The notes: generated by a model not told the origin, from the letters alone. A DNA stretch of 64,000 nt from Rhodobiaceae bacterium (GCA_003330885.1 CP030277.1:1736001-1800000); one strand, 5' to 3'; numbered from the stretch's first letter, positions 25,954 to 35,215 are shown. Program-made: numbers and translations.

Positions 25954-26256
25954 CTAATCGCGCTCCTTGTCTGAATCATGACCACCATGACCACCATGAC
26001 CACCATGACCACCATGACCACCATGACCACCATGACCACCATGCATAAACAGATGAATGCCTACACAAGCAAACAAGAGCAAGAGAAGAAGGGCATTTCC
26101 GGTAAACAGATGCACTCGATGCTCATAGGTTAAGAGCAAGCCGACGACGATGATAAATGCGATCGCGACAAGACCGGTTTTCGACCTCCAGAAGCCCGAA
26201 CTTTGGTTTTCTCTGTCATTCATATCTTCCATGTCCTTCGTGTCTCCCTCATTCAA
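25954..26256 (-). CDS. DUF2933 membrane protein with Gly-Gly-His repeat tail
   Basis: 100 residues: acidic N-terminus, two short membrane segments (about residues 28-43 and 54-68), then a tail of seven or eight GGH units before DSDKERD. DUF2933 proteins accompany copper ATPases and cupredoxins; the histidine tail likely binds metal. The start overlaps the cupredoxin stop by 8 bases, so they are co-translated. The repeat number probably varies between strains. Confidence 0.85.
   Translation of the reverse strand: MNEGDTKDMEDMNDRENQSSGFWRSKTGLVAIAFIIVVGLLLTYEHRVHLFTGNALLLLLLFACVGIHLFMHGGHGGHGGHGGHGGHGGHGGHDSDKERD
25978..26043. repeat. 9-bp tandem repeat coding GGH units
   Basis: The nonamer CCACCATGA is repeated about seven times without interruption and encodes the glycine-glycine-histidine tail of the DUF2933 protein. 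Perfect tandem copies are prone to slippage. Confidence 0.9.
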
Positions 26257-26626
26257 CGATCAGCCGACCGCGGAACATTCCCATCGCACACGCGAATTCG
26301 TATTCACCAGGTTCGTCGGGCCTAAACTCGACAGGCACGGTCTCTCCGGTTGGCAGGTCTGCGCTTTTGTTGAAATCGGGAAAGATGACCCTCTCTGAAC
26401 ACGATGCCGTCTCCTCGCGACGAAAATTCAAGCGCACGGGTCGCCCATGTTGAACAATGATCGTGTCGGGTGTGTAGCCACCTTTTACGAGCACCATTAT
26501 TTCCTGATGCCCTTTGGAGGTTTCACTTGCGCGAACACCCTTTGTCCGTTTGAGCCAGAAAAACCAAACAATCAGCACAATGAGAAGGATACCGGCAATG
26601 AGAACGAGCCACTTGTCTGCAGTCAC
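26249..26626 (-). CDS. Membrane-anchored cupredoxin-domain protein
   Basis: 125 residues with an N-terminal membrane anchor (LVLIAGILLIVLIVWFFWL) and one cupredoxin-like domain: GYTPDTIIVQHGRPVRLNFRREE, CSERVIFPDF and EYEFACAMGMFRG. The ACAMGM segment with the earlier C supplies soft copper ligands in place of the classical His-Cys-His set. It sits in the copper ATPase operon and probably delivers or buffers copper at the outer face of the membrane. Confidence 0.85.
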   Translation of the reverse strand: MTADKWLVLIAGILLIVLIVWFFWLKRTKGVRASETSKGHQEIMVLVKGGYTPDTIIVQHGRPVRLNFRREETASCSERVIFPDFNKSADLPTGETVPVEFRPDEPGEYEFACAMGMFRGRLIVE

Positions 26627-26663
26627 GAATTTTCCTCCAATGAAAACTTCAAGAAACTCATTC

Positions 26664-27131
26664 TCACAAACCCAATCGTGTTAGGAGACGTGTCCCGGAG
26701 ACTGAAAAAAGAAGCCAGCCGCCACAAAGACCTCCAATGGCTGACATAACCACTCCGTTCCCAAGGAAGAGCGCCGCGTTGTCTTGGCCACCAAAGTACT
26801 GGAAGTAGTTTGCATCAAGTCGGTAGCAGAGGAGATTACAACCGACGCCTAGTAGCGCTATGCTCCATGCGGTCGTCGCCAAAATAGCGTTCCAGCCGGT
26901 AAGACGGTCCAGAACAAACAGATTAATTGCTGCGCCGAGAACGGCTCCCATCCCCACGCCACAGAACACGACCGTCCACAAGAACTTGGCTATCCAATCG
27001 CCCCCCGGGTACATTAGCAGCCCAAATACGAAGAAGATGCCAATCTCAATAAGCACCGCCCCAAGCAGACAAAGCACTAGAGATCGCCGATATCGTGTGG
27101 GCGCTTCAGGGTACGCAGCGATCGCTCTCAT
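26664..27131 (-). CDS. Four-segment membrane protein, hypothetical
   Basis: 155 residues with four hydrophobic segments (about 17-38, 46-72, 80-100, 120-145) and no recognisable catalytic motif. Its ATG overlaps the copper ATPase stop by 4 bases, so it is translated with the ATPase and probably contributes to copper export. I do not know the family. Confidence 0.7.
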   Translation of the reverse strand: MRAIAAYPEAPTRYRRSLVLCLLGAVLIEIGIFFVFGLLMYPGGDWIAKFLWTVVFCGVGMGAVLGAAINLFVLDRLTGWNAILATTAWSIALLGVGCNLLCYRLDANYFQYFGGQDNAALFLGNGVVMSAIGGLCGGWLLFSVSGTRLLTRLGL

Positions 27132-29668
27132 GCCTTGCTCCTCGGAGCAAACAGTCGCAGCCGGTTTGAGTTGGAAACGACAGTCACTGAACTAAACGCC
27201 ATCGCGGCAGCAGCAATCAAAGGCGACAATAGAAGGCCAAAAAGCGGATAGAAGATGCCCATTGCGATGGGAATACCAAGAGCATTGTACCCAAATGCTC
27301 CGACTAGATTCTGGCGCACGTTTCTCATCGTTGCGCGGCTTATCTCTATCGCCGTCACCACACCGACTAAACTACCTTTGATGAGTGTCACATCACTTGC
27401 TTCAATCGCAACATCTGTCCCCGTGCCTATAGCGAACCCAACGTCGGCTTGCGCCAGGGCCGGGGCATCGTTGATGCCGTCCCCCACCATTCCAACTCGT
27501 TTACCCTCCAGCTGTAGCTTGCGAACTTCGTGAGCTTTATCGTCAGGAAGAACGTCTGCCAACACACGATCAACGCCGACAGATCGCGCTATCGCATCTG
27601 CCGTCCGCTGATTGTCCCCGGTCAGCATGATCACCTCAATCGCCATTCCCTTCAAAAGGTCAATGGCCTGCTTGGAGTCGTCTTTTACTGTATCAGCGAC
27701 AGCGACGAGGCCCACAGACCGGCCATCCACCGCAACGTACATGGGCGTCTTTCCCTCTGTCGCCAATCTGTCCCATTCGATTGTGAGGCTCTCAATATTG
27801 ATACTCTGATCATGCATGAGTTTCGCATTTCCGAGAAAAACCAATCTCCCGTCAACCTGGCCTGAAACTCCATGTCCAGGTATCGCTCGAAATGCGTCGG
27901 TGTTTACGAGATCGACACCGCGTGTGACAGCCCCGTTTACGATCGCCTCGCCAAGCGGATGCTCCGAACCACGCTCAAGCGATGCCGCATATCGCAGAAC
28001 CTGGTCTTCGGTCATTTCCCCGCTGGTAACGATATCAGTTAGTGACGGCTCACCTCGAGTGATGGTGCCTGTCTTGTCAACCACCAGTGCATCAAGCCTC
28101 TCGGCGCTTTGGAGTGCGTCCCCTGACCTGATCAGGACACCGTTTTCAGCCCCTTTTCCAATGCCAACAGTCAGAGATGTAGGTGTCGCTAGACCGAGGG
28201 CACACGGACAAGCAATTATGAGAGTCGTTACGAGAACGATTGTTGCGTAGATCACTCTGGGTTCGGGTCCGACTAGATACCAAACTACGAAGGAAATGAT
28301 CGCGAGTATCATTACAGCGGGGACGAAGTAGCCTGATACGAGATCGACGACCCTTTGAATGGGCGCTTTCGATCCCTGCGCATCTTTGACCATTGAAATA
28401 ATGTTGGCCAAGGCAGTGTCCTTTCCCACCTTCGTGGCCTGAAACTGAAAGCTGCCAGTCTTGTTGAGAGTGCCCCCTATGACTTCATCTCCGACCAACT
28501 TTTCGGTCGGAATTGACTCTCCCGTAATCATTGACTCATCAATCGCGCTTGATCCCTCAACGAGTTCACCGTCCACCGGTATTTTTTCACCGGGGCGGAC
28601 GATGATAATGTCTTTCACCAAGACCTCCTCGACAGGGATATCGAGCTCTTCGCCGCCCCGGACAACCCTGGCAGTTTTTGCTTGAAGGCCGATTAGTTTT
28701 TTGATTGCCTCAGACGTCCGTCCTTTTGCTTTAAGCTCAAGCGCTAGTCCCAACACGACGAGCGCGATGACTACCGACGTGACATCCCAAAACACCTCTG
28801 CAAGTTCGACTTTGGGGAACATGTCAGGATACGCAACAGCGACAACCGAATAGAGAAATGCTGCGGTAACGCCGATTGCAATAAGAGTGTGCATATTTGC
28901 GGAACGGTGCTTGAGACCGTCCCACATTCCGCTGAAAAACTGGGAGCCTGACCACAACAAAACAGGCAAAGTTAAAATACCGAGCAGCGCCCAAACGATC
29001 CGTCGGTTTTCACTTCCCATCGGCATCCAGTCGCGCAGACCAGGTATAAGATCGGGATAACTCAATCCCATTACTGGGATCGACACAATTGCAGCGAACC
29101 AGAACTTGCGCATAAGCGATCGATATTCGTTTTCGCGAGCCGCCTCCTCAAGGTCAGGCGCATCTTCTCCCGCGTCAGGCTGCGACTCGCGCCTGACGGT
29201 CTCTGGTTCTAGAATTTTGTGACCAGACGCTTCGATCGCTTGACGAATGGCAGTGAAATCCACCGAATCCGGCACATATTCGACGTCCACTGCGTTGGAA
29301 CCGACATTTGCAACCGCCGCGATGACCCCAGGCGTCGCCTTCAACGCGGTTTCGATGCGCGTCACGCAGGACGAGCAATGCATATTCTTTATCAAGAACC
29401 TAGTTTTGGCACTCCCGACACTGAACCCGGCTGCTCTTACTGTTTTTGCGAAGTCCAGAATTGAAGCCAGTTTGGCGTCGTAGCGAATTTCTACCAACTG
29501 GTTGGATAAATTGGCCCTGGCAGCTTCGACTCCCACTAAACCCTGGAGAGCTTTTTCGACTGCGGGAGGGCACTTACGACACGTCATGCCTCCGATCGAC
29601 AGCACAACTGATGCTTCTTCCACAATAGGGTCCAATTCCGGCCTAGTACTCATTTGTCCGACCACCAT
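27128..29668 (-). CDS. copA: Cu+-exporting P1B-type ATPase with two HMA domains
   Basis: 846 residues. Two N-terminal metal-binding domains: GGMTCRKC (C30, C33) and NMHCSSC (C98, C101). The membrane metal site is CPC ([13 protein letters not shown]), the phosphorylation site DKTGT, the hinge MLTGDNQRT and [14 protein letters not shown]. This is the CopA-type copper exporter of the inner membrane. It heads an operon with a membrane protein, a cupredoxin, a DUF2933 protein and an ICMT-like protein. An ECF-type promoter lies about 70 bases before its start and an ECF sigma gene is immediately upstream. A second, differently built copper ATPase is at 46321. Confidence 0.95.
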   Translation of the reverse strand: MVVGQMSTRPELDPIVEEASVVLSIGGMTCRKCPPAVEKALQGLVGVEAARANLSNQLVEIRYDAKLASILDFAKTVRAAGFSVGSAKTRFLIKNMHCSSCVTRIETALKATPGVIAAVANVGSNAVDVEYVPDSVDFTAIRQAIEASGHKILEPETVRRESQPDAGEDAPDLEEAARENEYRSLMRKFWFAAIVSIPVMGLSYPDLIPGLRDWMPMGSENRRIVWALLGILTLPVLLWSGSQFFSGMWDGLKHRSANMHTLIAIGVTAAFLYSVVAVAYPDMFPKVELAEVFWDVTSVVIALVVLGLALELKAKGRTSEAIKKLIGLQAKTARVVRGGEELDIPVEEVLVKDIIIVRPGEKIPVDGELVEGSSAIDESMITGESIPTEKLVGDEVIGGTLNKTGSFQFQATKVGKDTALANIISMVKDAQGSKAPIQRVVDLVSGYFVPAVMILAIISFVVWYLVGPEPRVIYATIVLVTTLIIACPCALGLATPTSLTVGIGKGAENGVLIRSGDALQSAERLDALVVDKTGTITRGEPSLTDIVTSGEMTEDQVLRYAASLERGSEHPLGEAIVNGAVTRGVDLVNTDAFRAIPGHGVSGQVDGRLVFLGNAKLMHDQSINIESLTIEWDRLATEGKTPMYVAVDGRSVGLVAVADTVKDDSKQAIDLLKGMAIEVIMLTGDNQRTADAIARSVGVDRVLADVLPDDKAHEVRKLQLEGKRVGMVGDGINDAPALAQADVGFAIGTGTDVAIEASDVTLIKGSLVGVVTAIEISRATMRNVRQNLVGAFGYNALGIPIAMGIFYPLFGLLLSPLIAAAAMAFSSVTVVSNSNRLRLFAPRSKA

Positions 29669-29736
29669 TTTCGTTCCGGCTTAAATTTCCAAAAGTCCAT
29701 CTCCGGCTACCGGCACGAAGAAGGAGATATGAATAA

Positions 29737-29763
29737 AGACGTCTAGCAACGACTCTTGTTACA
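29737..29763 (-). promoter_or_regulatory. ECF-type promoter before the copper ATPase
   Basis: On the minus strand TGTAAC (29763-29758), a 16-base spacer and CGTCT (29741-29737). The three bases before the -35 extend it to AACTGTAAC. The same AACTGTAAC-N16-CGTCT occurs before the CFA synthase and before the small gene ahead of PPK2. TGTAAC/CGTC is a common ECF sigma pattern. Confidence 0.8.
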
Positions 29764-29764
29764 G

Positions 29765-30448
29765 TTAAACGGCAGGTTCCGCGTCAATCTCCCAAGAATG
29801 TGTGTTCGAAACCTGCTCGACATCGCAATCAGATCGCTCACAAACAGCGCATGTGTGCTTCAGCATCTGCTTCAGTGCCATACGTCCACGGTAGAGACGT
29901 ATCCGGAGATTGCCGTCAGAGATTCCCAGCTTGGATGCTACCTCTGTCTGCGGTTCGCCCCGCAGATCGACCCAAAATACCGCCTGTGCATACTCAGGTT
30001 TGAGCTCGGAAAACTGGCTTTGAAAACAGGCATACTCCATTCCACGACGCTTCTTCATGGGAACATATGCAGGCGAAGGTGATACCTTCTCAATTTCCTG
30101 CTCAGCGGCAAAGTCGAGGAGTACACTGCGCTCCCTGTTCTTCTGGCGAAAGTAATCGGCCAGAACAGACTTGAGAACAATCCGCAGCCAACCAACCGGT
30201 GCGCGTGGATCTCGTATTTGGGCGGACTTCAAAAGCACTCTCACGCAGAAGTCTTGCAATACGTCCTCTGCATCATCGCGGTTGCCAATGTTTGTCTGCA
30301 GATACCTCAGGAATTCATCCCGGTGGAGCTCCAAAGCCTTGGACACTGATGGATCGAGCGGTCTTCCTGCCTTTACATCCTCCACTACGGAATAGGCCAC
30401 ACTCTCACAGTCGTTAGCTGCGTTGGTATTGTTGTGGTTCTCCAACAT
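29765..30448 (-). CDS. ECF RNA polymerase sigma factor with Cys-rich tail (1)
   Basis: Sigma region 2 reads EDVLQDFCVRVLL and APVGWLRIVLKSVLADYFRQKNRERS; region 4 reads LKPEYAQAVFWVDLRGEPQTEVASKLGISDGNLRIRLYRGRMALKQML. A tail follows with CAVCERSDC, resembling the metal-sensing cysteine-rich domain of CorE-type ECF factors, which work without an anti-sigma. I prefer ATG 30448 (GGGAAG upstream); an in-frame TTG at 30487 would add 13 plausible residues. It lies directly upstream of the copper ATPase operon, so copper-dependent activation of that operon is likely. Confidence 0.88.
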   Translation of the reverse strand: MLENHNNTNAANDCESVAYSVVEDVKAGRPLDPSVSKALELHRDEFLRYLQTNIGNRDDAEDVLQDFCVRVLLKSAQIRDPRAPVGWLRIVLKSVLADYFRQKNRERSVLLDFAAEQEIEKVSPSPAYVPMKKRRGMEYACFQSQFSELKPEYAQAVFWVDLRGEPQTEVASKLGISDGNLRIRLYRGRMALKQMLKHTCAVCERSDCDVEQVSNTHSWEIDAEPAV

Positions 30449-30716
30449 TTTTAAGGCTTCCCAATCCAACTCTGGAACGGCACTCAAGCGAGTACTGAAG
30501 AGCGAATTTGCTAAGTTCTATCGGGATAAACTGAACATCACATCTCTGGCATTGACCGACTTCATGCCTGGTCATTGCGGTGAGGTTCAGCTGTGAGGAG
30601 ACGCTCCTGTACTTTGCGCACGGGAAACGATCATCGACGTCCTCGCCATTAAGATGGCAAAGACTAGTGGTTTAAAGCACCGCGTCGATCATCTATCGGA
30701 AGCAAGAGCTCCGGCG

Positions 30717-31115
30717 TCAGGAAACGGCAAATTCTGGAGGATGTTGTAAAGGAAGGCTATCAACTGGATGCAATGCAGTTACCCGTCCGATACGAACGAG
30801 CAAACCCACACGGCTTTTGGGTAACGCCGATGCTTCAGGCATGATTGCAGCACACATACCAAAACCTGGCGTACAACAGGGATGGCAGTTACCGGTATCT
30901 ACCGGTGTCTGCTGCCGGTGCTCTGACGAGGCATTGTCGGCCTCATCCTGTAGATCAATTGAATGATCTCCATGATGATTGTCGGCATTCTCATCAGAGT
31001 GTGGATGTGAGGCGATGTCAAAAGACTGCGGAGTCTCAGCAGTGACGGTCTGCGGAAGCGCCAGCAAAGCCAGCACTTGAACCAACACCAACACCTTGAG
31101 GCTCATTATTCTCAT
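30717..31115 (-). CDS. Secreted His/Cys-rich small protein
   Basis: About 132 residues from ATG 31115 (AGGTGA upstream): signal peptide ending VTAE, then a histidine-rich stretch (HPHSDENADNHHGDHS), then CHPCCTPGFGMCAAIM near the middle. Proteins at 41243 and 45204 share this design (His-rich, then a CC cluster, then C-x-A-I). The layout resembles DUF2946-like exported metal-site proteins. It lies between the two ECF sigma genes. An FNR-like box lies 72 bases upstream. Confidence 0.7.
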   Translation of the reverse strand: MRIMSLKVLVLVQVLALLALPQTVTAETPQSFDIASHPHSDENADNHHGDHSIDLQDEADNASSEHRQQTPVDTGNCHPCCTPGFGMCAAIMPEASALPKSRVGLLVRIGRVTALHPVDSLPLQHPPEFAVS

Positions 31116-31186
31116 ATGACCATCACCTGTTTTCGACACAAAGCGTTTCGTCATTTTTACTATAGACTAGAAAACACTGGGTCAAA

Positions 31187-31200
31187 TTGATCAACGTCAA
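31187..31200. promoter_or_regulatory. FNR/DNR-like box
   Basis: TTGATCAACGTCAA matches the TTGAT-N4-(A/G)TCAA form recognised by FNR/CRP-type oxygen or NO regulators. Its centre is about 78 bases before the secreted protein start, which would suit an activator site. A near twin (TTGATCGACGTCAA) is at 59056. Confidence 0.45.
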
Positions 31201-31253
31201 CAATTGAGCAGCCCCTCCAGCAACGGGAAGGTTTGCGTCTCAAACACATCCTT

Positions 31254-31868
31254 CTACTGATTTTCTGGGGCGGCCGACAAACGTTTTGATCTACTCACCG
31301 TATAATCGCAATCGCAGTCAAGATACCCATGCACTGGACAAGTCCGGCAGGTCTCATCGAACCTCTCCTTCAGCGCTTGCCGCGCACGATGCAGACGAAC
31401 CCGAATATTTCCTTCAGTAGTCTTGAGATCCTTGGCAATATTTTCGCGAGTTTCGCCAACAAGATCCGCGCGCCATATAACTTCCGCATATTCCCGCTTC
31501 AGCGTGGGAAGGAGTTTGTAGAGGCAATTGCAAATTATGAGATCGAGCTCTTGACTTCCCTCTATATCTCCGCCCAATGCCTCAAGATACTGGTATTCGG
31601 TCTCAGACCGACGCCGTTTTCCCTGAGCGCGGTAATAGTCAATCAGGGTAGTCTCCAAAACGCGGCGCATCCATGGTCGTAGCTTCTCGGAGTCTCGGAC
31701 ATCATCGATCCGGGACAGAACCTTGACATAAAAGTCCTGCAGAACATCCCTCGCTTCTTCTCTGTTGCCGAGTCGGCGCGTCAAAAATCGAAGGAAATCC
31801 TGTTGGATTTCCGCCAGAACAATGTGAACTGCATCGCGCTGCGTTCCACCTTCGCTATCTTCTGACAT
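31254..31868 (-). CDS. ECF RNA polymerase sigma factor with Cys-rich tail (2)
   Basis: 204 residues. Region 2: EARDVLQDFYVKVLSRIDD and LRPWMRRVLETTLIDYYRAQGKRRR. Region 4: LKREYAEVIWRADLVGETRENIAKDLKTTEGNIRVRLHRARQAL. The tail carries C174, C177, C185 and C187 (CRTCPVHGYLDCDCDY), and another pair, C113 and C115, sits before region 4. This is the CorE-like metal-sensing layout. It diverges from the CFA synthase gene, whose promoter has the ECF motif, so this sigma or its paralogue probably drives it. No anti-sigma gene is adjacent. Confidence 0.9.
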   Translation of the reverse strand: MSEDSEGGTQRDAVHIVLAEIQQDFLRFLTRRLGNREEARDVLQDFYVKVLSRIDDVRDSEKLRPWMRRVLETTLIDYYRAQGKRRRSETEYQYLEALGGDIEGSQELDLIICNCLYKLLPTLKREYAEVIWRADLVGETRENIAKDLKTTEGNIRVRLHRARQALKERFDETCRTCPVHGYLDCDCDYTVSRSKRLSAAPENQ

Positions 31869-31957
31869 ATTTCTCCACTTTTCGGCGTCGCAACTAGGCC
31901 CAGCCCTTATCGCTGCTTTCCTCTTTTGCCGTCAACTCGAATTCCTTATCGGAAAAC

Positions 31958-31984
31958 TGTAACGCACCGACTCGACCAGCGTCT
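31958..31984 (+). promoter_or_regulatory. ECF-type promoter before CFA synthase
   Basis: TGTAAC (31958-31963), 16-base spacer, CGTCT (31980-31984), with AAC before the -35. The start codon of the CFA synthase is about 75 bases downstream. Confidence 0.8.
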
Positions 31985-32058
31985 CTTAGGTACACGCGTC
32001 TCGCGATAAACTGCGGCGCCCCACCAAGCGAAATATACTAGCTGCGAAAGAAAACACT

Positions 32059-33303
32059 ATGTGGATCAAGGCACTATCCTGTTTTTTATCAAAGTTTGTT
32101 CATCATGGTTCCTTAAACGTCTCATTTCCAGATGGAAAAGAAAGGCGGTATGGCGAACCGTCTGCTGAGCCAATCAACATACATCTGAGCGAGCCCTCGC
32201 TGCCTCGTCGAATTCTCCTTAATCCTGAGTTGGCACTTGGTGAAGCCTACATGGATGGCTCTCTGACGATTGAGAATGACGATTTGTATGGCTTTCTTGA
32301 GTTGCTCATTATGAATCAAAGACACCAACCAAATCTTCTACACTACCGTTGGTTGGCGATCTTCCGTGTCGCGATAAGGTGGTTTACCCAACTCAATCGC
32401 ATCCAAAAGTCACGAAAGAATGTCGCTCACCACTACGATCTTTCCGGTGAACTCTACGATCTCTTTCTTGATGCTGATCGTCAGTATTCCTGCGGATATT
32501 ATGAGAGTTTGACAGATACCCTTGAGACTGCTCAGGAGAACAAAAAATCACTCATTGCTAAAAAACTACTACTGTCGCCCGAGCACAAAGTTCTGGACAT
32601 CGGAAGTGGCTGGGGAGGATTAAGCCTCTTTCTCGCGCGATCATTTGGCGCCAAAGTAACCGGCGTTACACTGTCGCAAGAGCAATTCAATATCTCCCGC
32701 GCACGCGCTGCAAATCAGCATTTGGAAGCTGATGTTCAGTTCCTCCTGCAAGATTATCGAGACGTCACCGGCCAGTTTGATCGGATTGCTTCTGTGGGGA
32801 TGTTCGAGCATGTGGGCGTGCCACACCATCAGGAATACTTTGAAACGCTATCTTCCCTGCTAAAACCTGACGGCGTGGCGCTTGTACACACGATCGGCCG
32901 AACAGACGGGTCTGGTGCAACCAATCCCTGGATTGCTAAGCACATTTTCCCAGGGGGCTACAGTCCCGCGCTATCTGAAATGATGCTGGCCATCGAGAAA
33001 TCTGGACTGTGCGTTACAGACATTGAGGTCTGGCGGCTGCACTATGCGAAGACACTTCGTGATTGGCGGTCGCGGTTTGAAGTAAATTTGGATCGTGCCA
33101 GTCAGCTCTACGATGATCGGTTTTGCCGCATGTGGCGCTTCTACTTAGTCACCAGCGAATTAGCATTCCAGCTCAATGATCACGTCGTTTTCCAGGTGCA
33201 ATTGGCAAAAAAACAAGATTCTGTGCCCCTCACGAGGGAATACCTGGCTGACAAAGTTTCAGCAACGATGGCCCACGATATGGAAACCATACCTGACGCC
33301 TGA
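32059..33303 (+). CDS. cfa: Cyclopropane-fatty-acyl-phospholipid synthase family protein
   Basis: 414 residues with the CFA synthase signature set: NVAHHYDLSGELYDLFLD (121-138), YSCGYY (143-148), SAM motif DIGSGWGG (180-187) and GVTLSQEQ, plus MFEHVG near residue 254. It transfers a methylene group from SAM to unsaturated phospholipid acyl chains in the inner membrane, which stiffens the membrane under stress. The promoter matches the metal-ECF motif, which would tie membrane remodelling to copper stress. About 60 to 100 bases of leader are expected. Confidence 0.92.
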   Translation: MWIKALSCFLSKFVHHGSLNVSFPDGKERRYGEPSAEPINIHLSEPSLPRRILLNPELALGEAYMDGSLTIENDDLYGFLELLIMNQRHQPNLLHYRWLAIFRVAIRWFTQLNRIQKSRKNVAHHYDLSGELYDLFLDADRQYSCGYYESLTDTLETAQENKKSLIAKKLLLSPEHKVLDIGSGWGGLSLFLARSFGAKVTGVTLSQEQFNISRARAANQHLEADVQFLLQDYRDVTGQFDRIASVGMFEHVGVPHHQEYFETLSSLLKPDGVALVHTIGRTDGSGATNPWIAKHIFPGGYSPALSEMMLAIEKSGLCVTDIEVWRLHYAKTLRDWRSRFEVNLDRASQLYDDRFCRMWRFYLVTSELAFQLNDHVVFQVQLAKKQDSVPLTREYLADKVSATMAHDMETIPDA

Positions 33304-33356
33304 CAAAAGGACTTCTGTCAAAGTCCGTTGGTTGCAAGGTCCTTGTTATTCACAAC

Positions 33357-33383
33357 TGTAACAACTCTCCCTCCAGAGCGTCT
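33357..33383 (+). promoter_or_regulatory. ECF-type promoter before the small gene and PPK2
   Basis: TGTAAC (33357-33362), 16-base spacer, CGTCT (33379-33383), preceded by AAC. It is the third copy of the motif in 3.7 kb and lies about 100 bases before the small gene at 33484. Confidence 0.8.
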
Positions 33384-33483
33384 CTAGTATCAACAGGACG
33401 CTCATATGTCAGGAGCTTGATGACCAACCATTTTCGATCAGCCGATAGCTCCATATTCCCCGACACATAGAGGAGGACATCAG

Positions 33484-33696
33484 ATGAATACCCCCAAGCT
33501 TCGCCACCAGAACAACTTGAGCGTCACGCTCTACCTTCCAATTTTCAGAGAGAGGCTGAAGAAACTCAAAGCGAGGGGGAAGTCGAATTCTGACGAGGCT
33601 GTCCAACTGAGACGATCTCTTGAGATTGCTGACAGATGTACGAACGATCGAGAGATCGAGCAGGAAAGGCCTTTCGTTGGTTTGGTTGCTGACTAG
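33484..33696 (+). CDS. 70-residue basic hypothetical protein
   Basis: The ATG at 33484 follows GAGGAGG at a good distance. The protein (NTPKLRHQNNLSVTLYLP, then a charged helix ERLKKLKARGKSNSDEAVQLRRSLEIADRC) has no family I recognise. It is the first gene after the third ECF-type promoter, 210 bases upstream of PPK2. Confidence 0.55.
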   Translation: MNTPKLRHQNNLSVTLYLPIFRERLKKLKARGKSNSDEAVQLRRSLEIADRCTNDREIEQERPFVGLVAD

Positions 33697-33906
33697 AAGA
33701 GCTGGCATGCCAAAGATTGAATTTAGCAGCTCGTTGTCGCGAAGGTAACTCATTCATTACGGATACACTCAGGAGACGTGAGGTCTATTTCCATTTGTCC
33801 AACGCGTCCGGCCATTTGACGACAGCAGCAGGAGTTCTCCGCAATATCATTGTGAAGAATGTTTGAGTCTTGCTTTACCCGCTTTCCAGCGCCTGGAGGA
33901 AGAACC

Positions 33907-34695
33907 ATGAGCACCAAATCCGGCAAGACTTCGGACACTGCAATACCTGGATACAAGGAAACTCTGCGTACGCTTCAGGTTGAGCTCGTGAAACTGCAAC
34001 GGCATTTAATCAAGAATGATCTACAGATCGTCATTCTCCTCGAAGGGCGCGACACTGCGGGAAAAGATGGCGTTATTAAGAGGATCACTCAGCATCTGAG
34101 TCCTCGAGAGACACGGGTGGTTGCACTAGGAAAACCCTCTGAACGAGACCGGAAATCCTGGTACTTTCGCCGATATGCCGAGCACCTACCATCCAAGCAG
34201 GAAATGGTTTTTATGAACCGCAGCTGGTACAACCGCGCAGGCGTAGAGACAGTCATGGGATATTGCACCCAGCCGGAGTATGAGACTTTCATGAGGACGG
34301 TGTTGCCCTTCGAACACCTTCTAGTGACCTCCGGCATTCAGATTCTCAAATACTATTTGGACATTTCGAAGAAGGAACAGCAAGCCAGACTGAGGGACCG
34401 AAGGTCAAACCCACTCAAAACCTGGAAGACAAGTCCCGTTGACCGGGCGGCGCAGAGAAATTGGAATGCGTATAGCGAAGCGCGCAACGCAATGTTTCAT
34501 CAAACTCACAATGAAATAACACCATGGTACATCGTGAAGGCGGACAATAAGAAGTCGGCCAGATTGAATATCATCCGTCACATCATGTCGAACGTCGAAT
34601 GTCCCGACAAGGATGAGCATGTGGCAATCCCGGACGCGGACGTCGTATTCACCTACAGCAAAAAAGCGTTGAGCAATGGAGCTATTGAACCCTGA
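33907..34695 (+). CDS. ppk2: Polyphosphate kinase 2
   Basis: 262 residues from ATG 33907, preceded by GGAGGAAG. Walker A is EGRDTAGKDG (46-55), the next conserved block VVALGKPSERDRKSWYFRRYAEHLPSKQEM, then FMNRSWYNRAGVE with the second nucleotide-binding motif and DRRSNPLKTWKTSPVDRAAQRNW. PPK2 enzymes interconvert polyphosphate and nucleoside di/triphosphates in the cytoplasm. Under metal stress, polyphosphate can bind copper or be hydrolysed to help export. Here it is downstream of a metal-ECF promoter. Confidence 0.92.
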   Translation: MSTKSGKTSDTAIPGYKETLRTLQVELVKLQRHLIKNDLQIVILLEGRDTAGKDGVIKRITQHLSPRETRVVALGKPSERDRKSWYFRRYAEHLPSKQEMVFMNRSWYNRAGVETVMGYCTQPEYETFMRTVLPFEHLLVTSGIQILKYYLDISKKEQQARLRDRRSNPLKTWKTSPVDRAAQRNWNAYSEARNAMFHQTHNEITPWYIVKADNKKSARLNIIRHIMSNVECPDKDEHVAIPDADVVFTYSKKALSNGAIEP

Positions 34696-34756
34696 CTCAG
34701 GGATCGTGCCCCATAGGCGCAGAGGAAACGAATAACTAGTTCGTGGTGCGGGCTGA

Positions 34757-35215
34757 CTAACGCTTATCGCGAGTGGATGGTTCTACACAAGCCTCCCACT
34801 GCCATAGGCGGCCCATAGCGATATAGATAAACGATCCTGACCAGGCTATTAGCAGTAGGCCGTTTAGTGCTTCAATCCCCGTCAGGAAGCGCAAATGTCC
34901 AGTAGGAAATATGTCTCCAAGCCCCAGAGATGTGTAACTCACGAGCGAGAAGTAGAGATAGTCGAGCGGATGAATGACGCTCGCTCCACCAAAAGAGCCC
35001 AATCCAAGTATCCCGTCTCCAGCTGCAAATGCGGATGCATATAGGCCGACTTCTACAAGGTGAGCTGACAGCGCGACAAATATCATGACAAGCATTCGAA
35101 CTCCCGGCGTCATAGCGATCGCTGCCATCCCTTGTGACAACCAGCGCAACACTATGAAGTGAACCACGAAAGTTGAGAATACTAACGAAATTGAGAGCAC
35201 TAAAGCGGTTATCAT
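34757..35215 (-). CDS. Two-TM ion channel, K+ channel-like
   Basis: 152 residues with hydrophobic segments at both ends and a pore loop LDYLYFSLVSYTSLGLGDIFPTG, where TSLGLGD corresponds to a potassium-channel selectivity filter (TVGYGD variant). It belongs to the ion_trans_2-like bacterial channel group; the ion preference of the variant filter is uncertain. ATG 35215 follows GGATCG. It converges on PPK2 and diverges from the EamA transporter. Confidence 0.8.
   Translation of the reverse strand: MITALVLSISLVFSTFVVHFIVLRWLSQGMAAIAMTPGVRMLVMIFVALSAHLVEVGLYASAFAAGDGILGLGSFGGASVIHPLDYLYFSLVSYTSLGLGDIFPTGHLRFLTGIEALNGLLLIAWSGSFIYIAMGRLWQWEACVEPSTRDKR

Noticed and set aside
33309-33326. Terminator after the CFA synthase
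   Set aside because: Only a 6-bp stem and no T run follows; weak.
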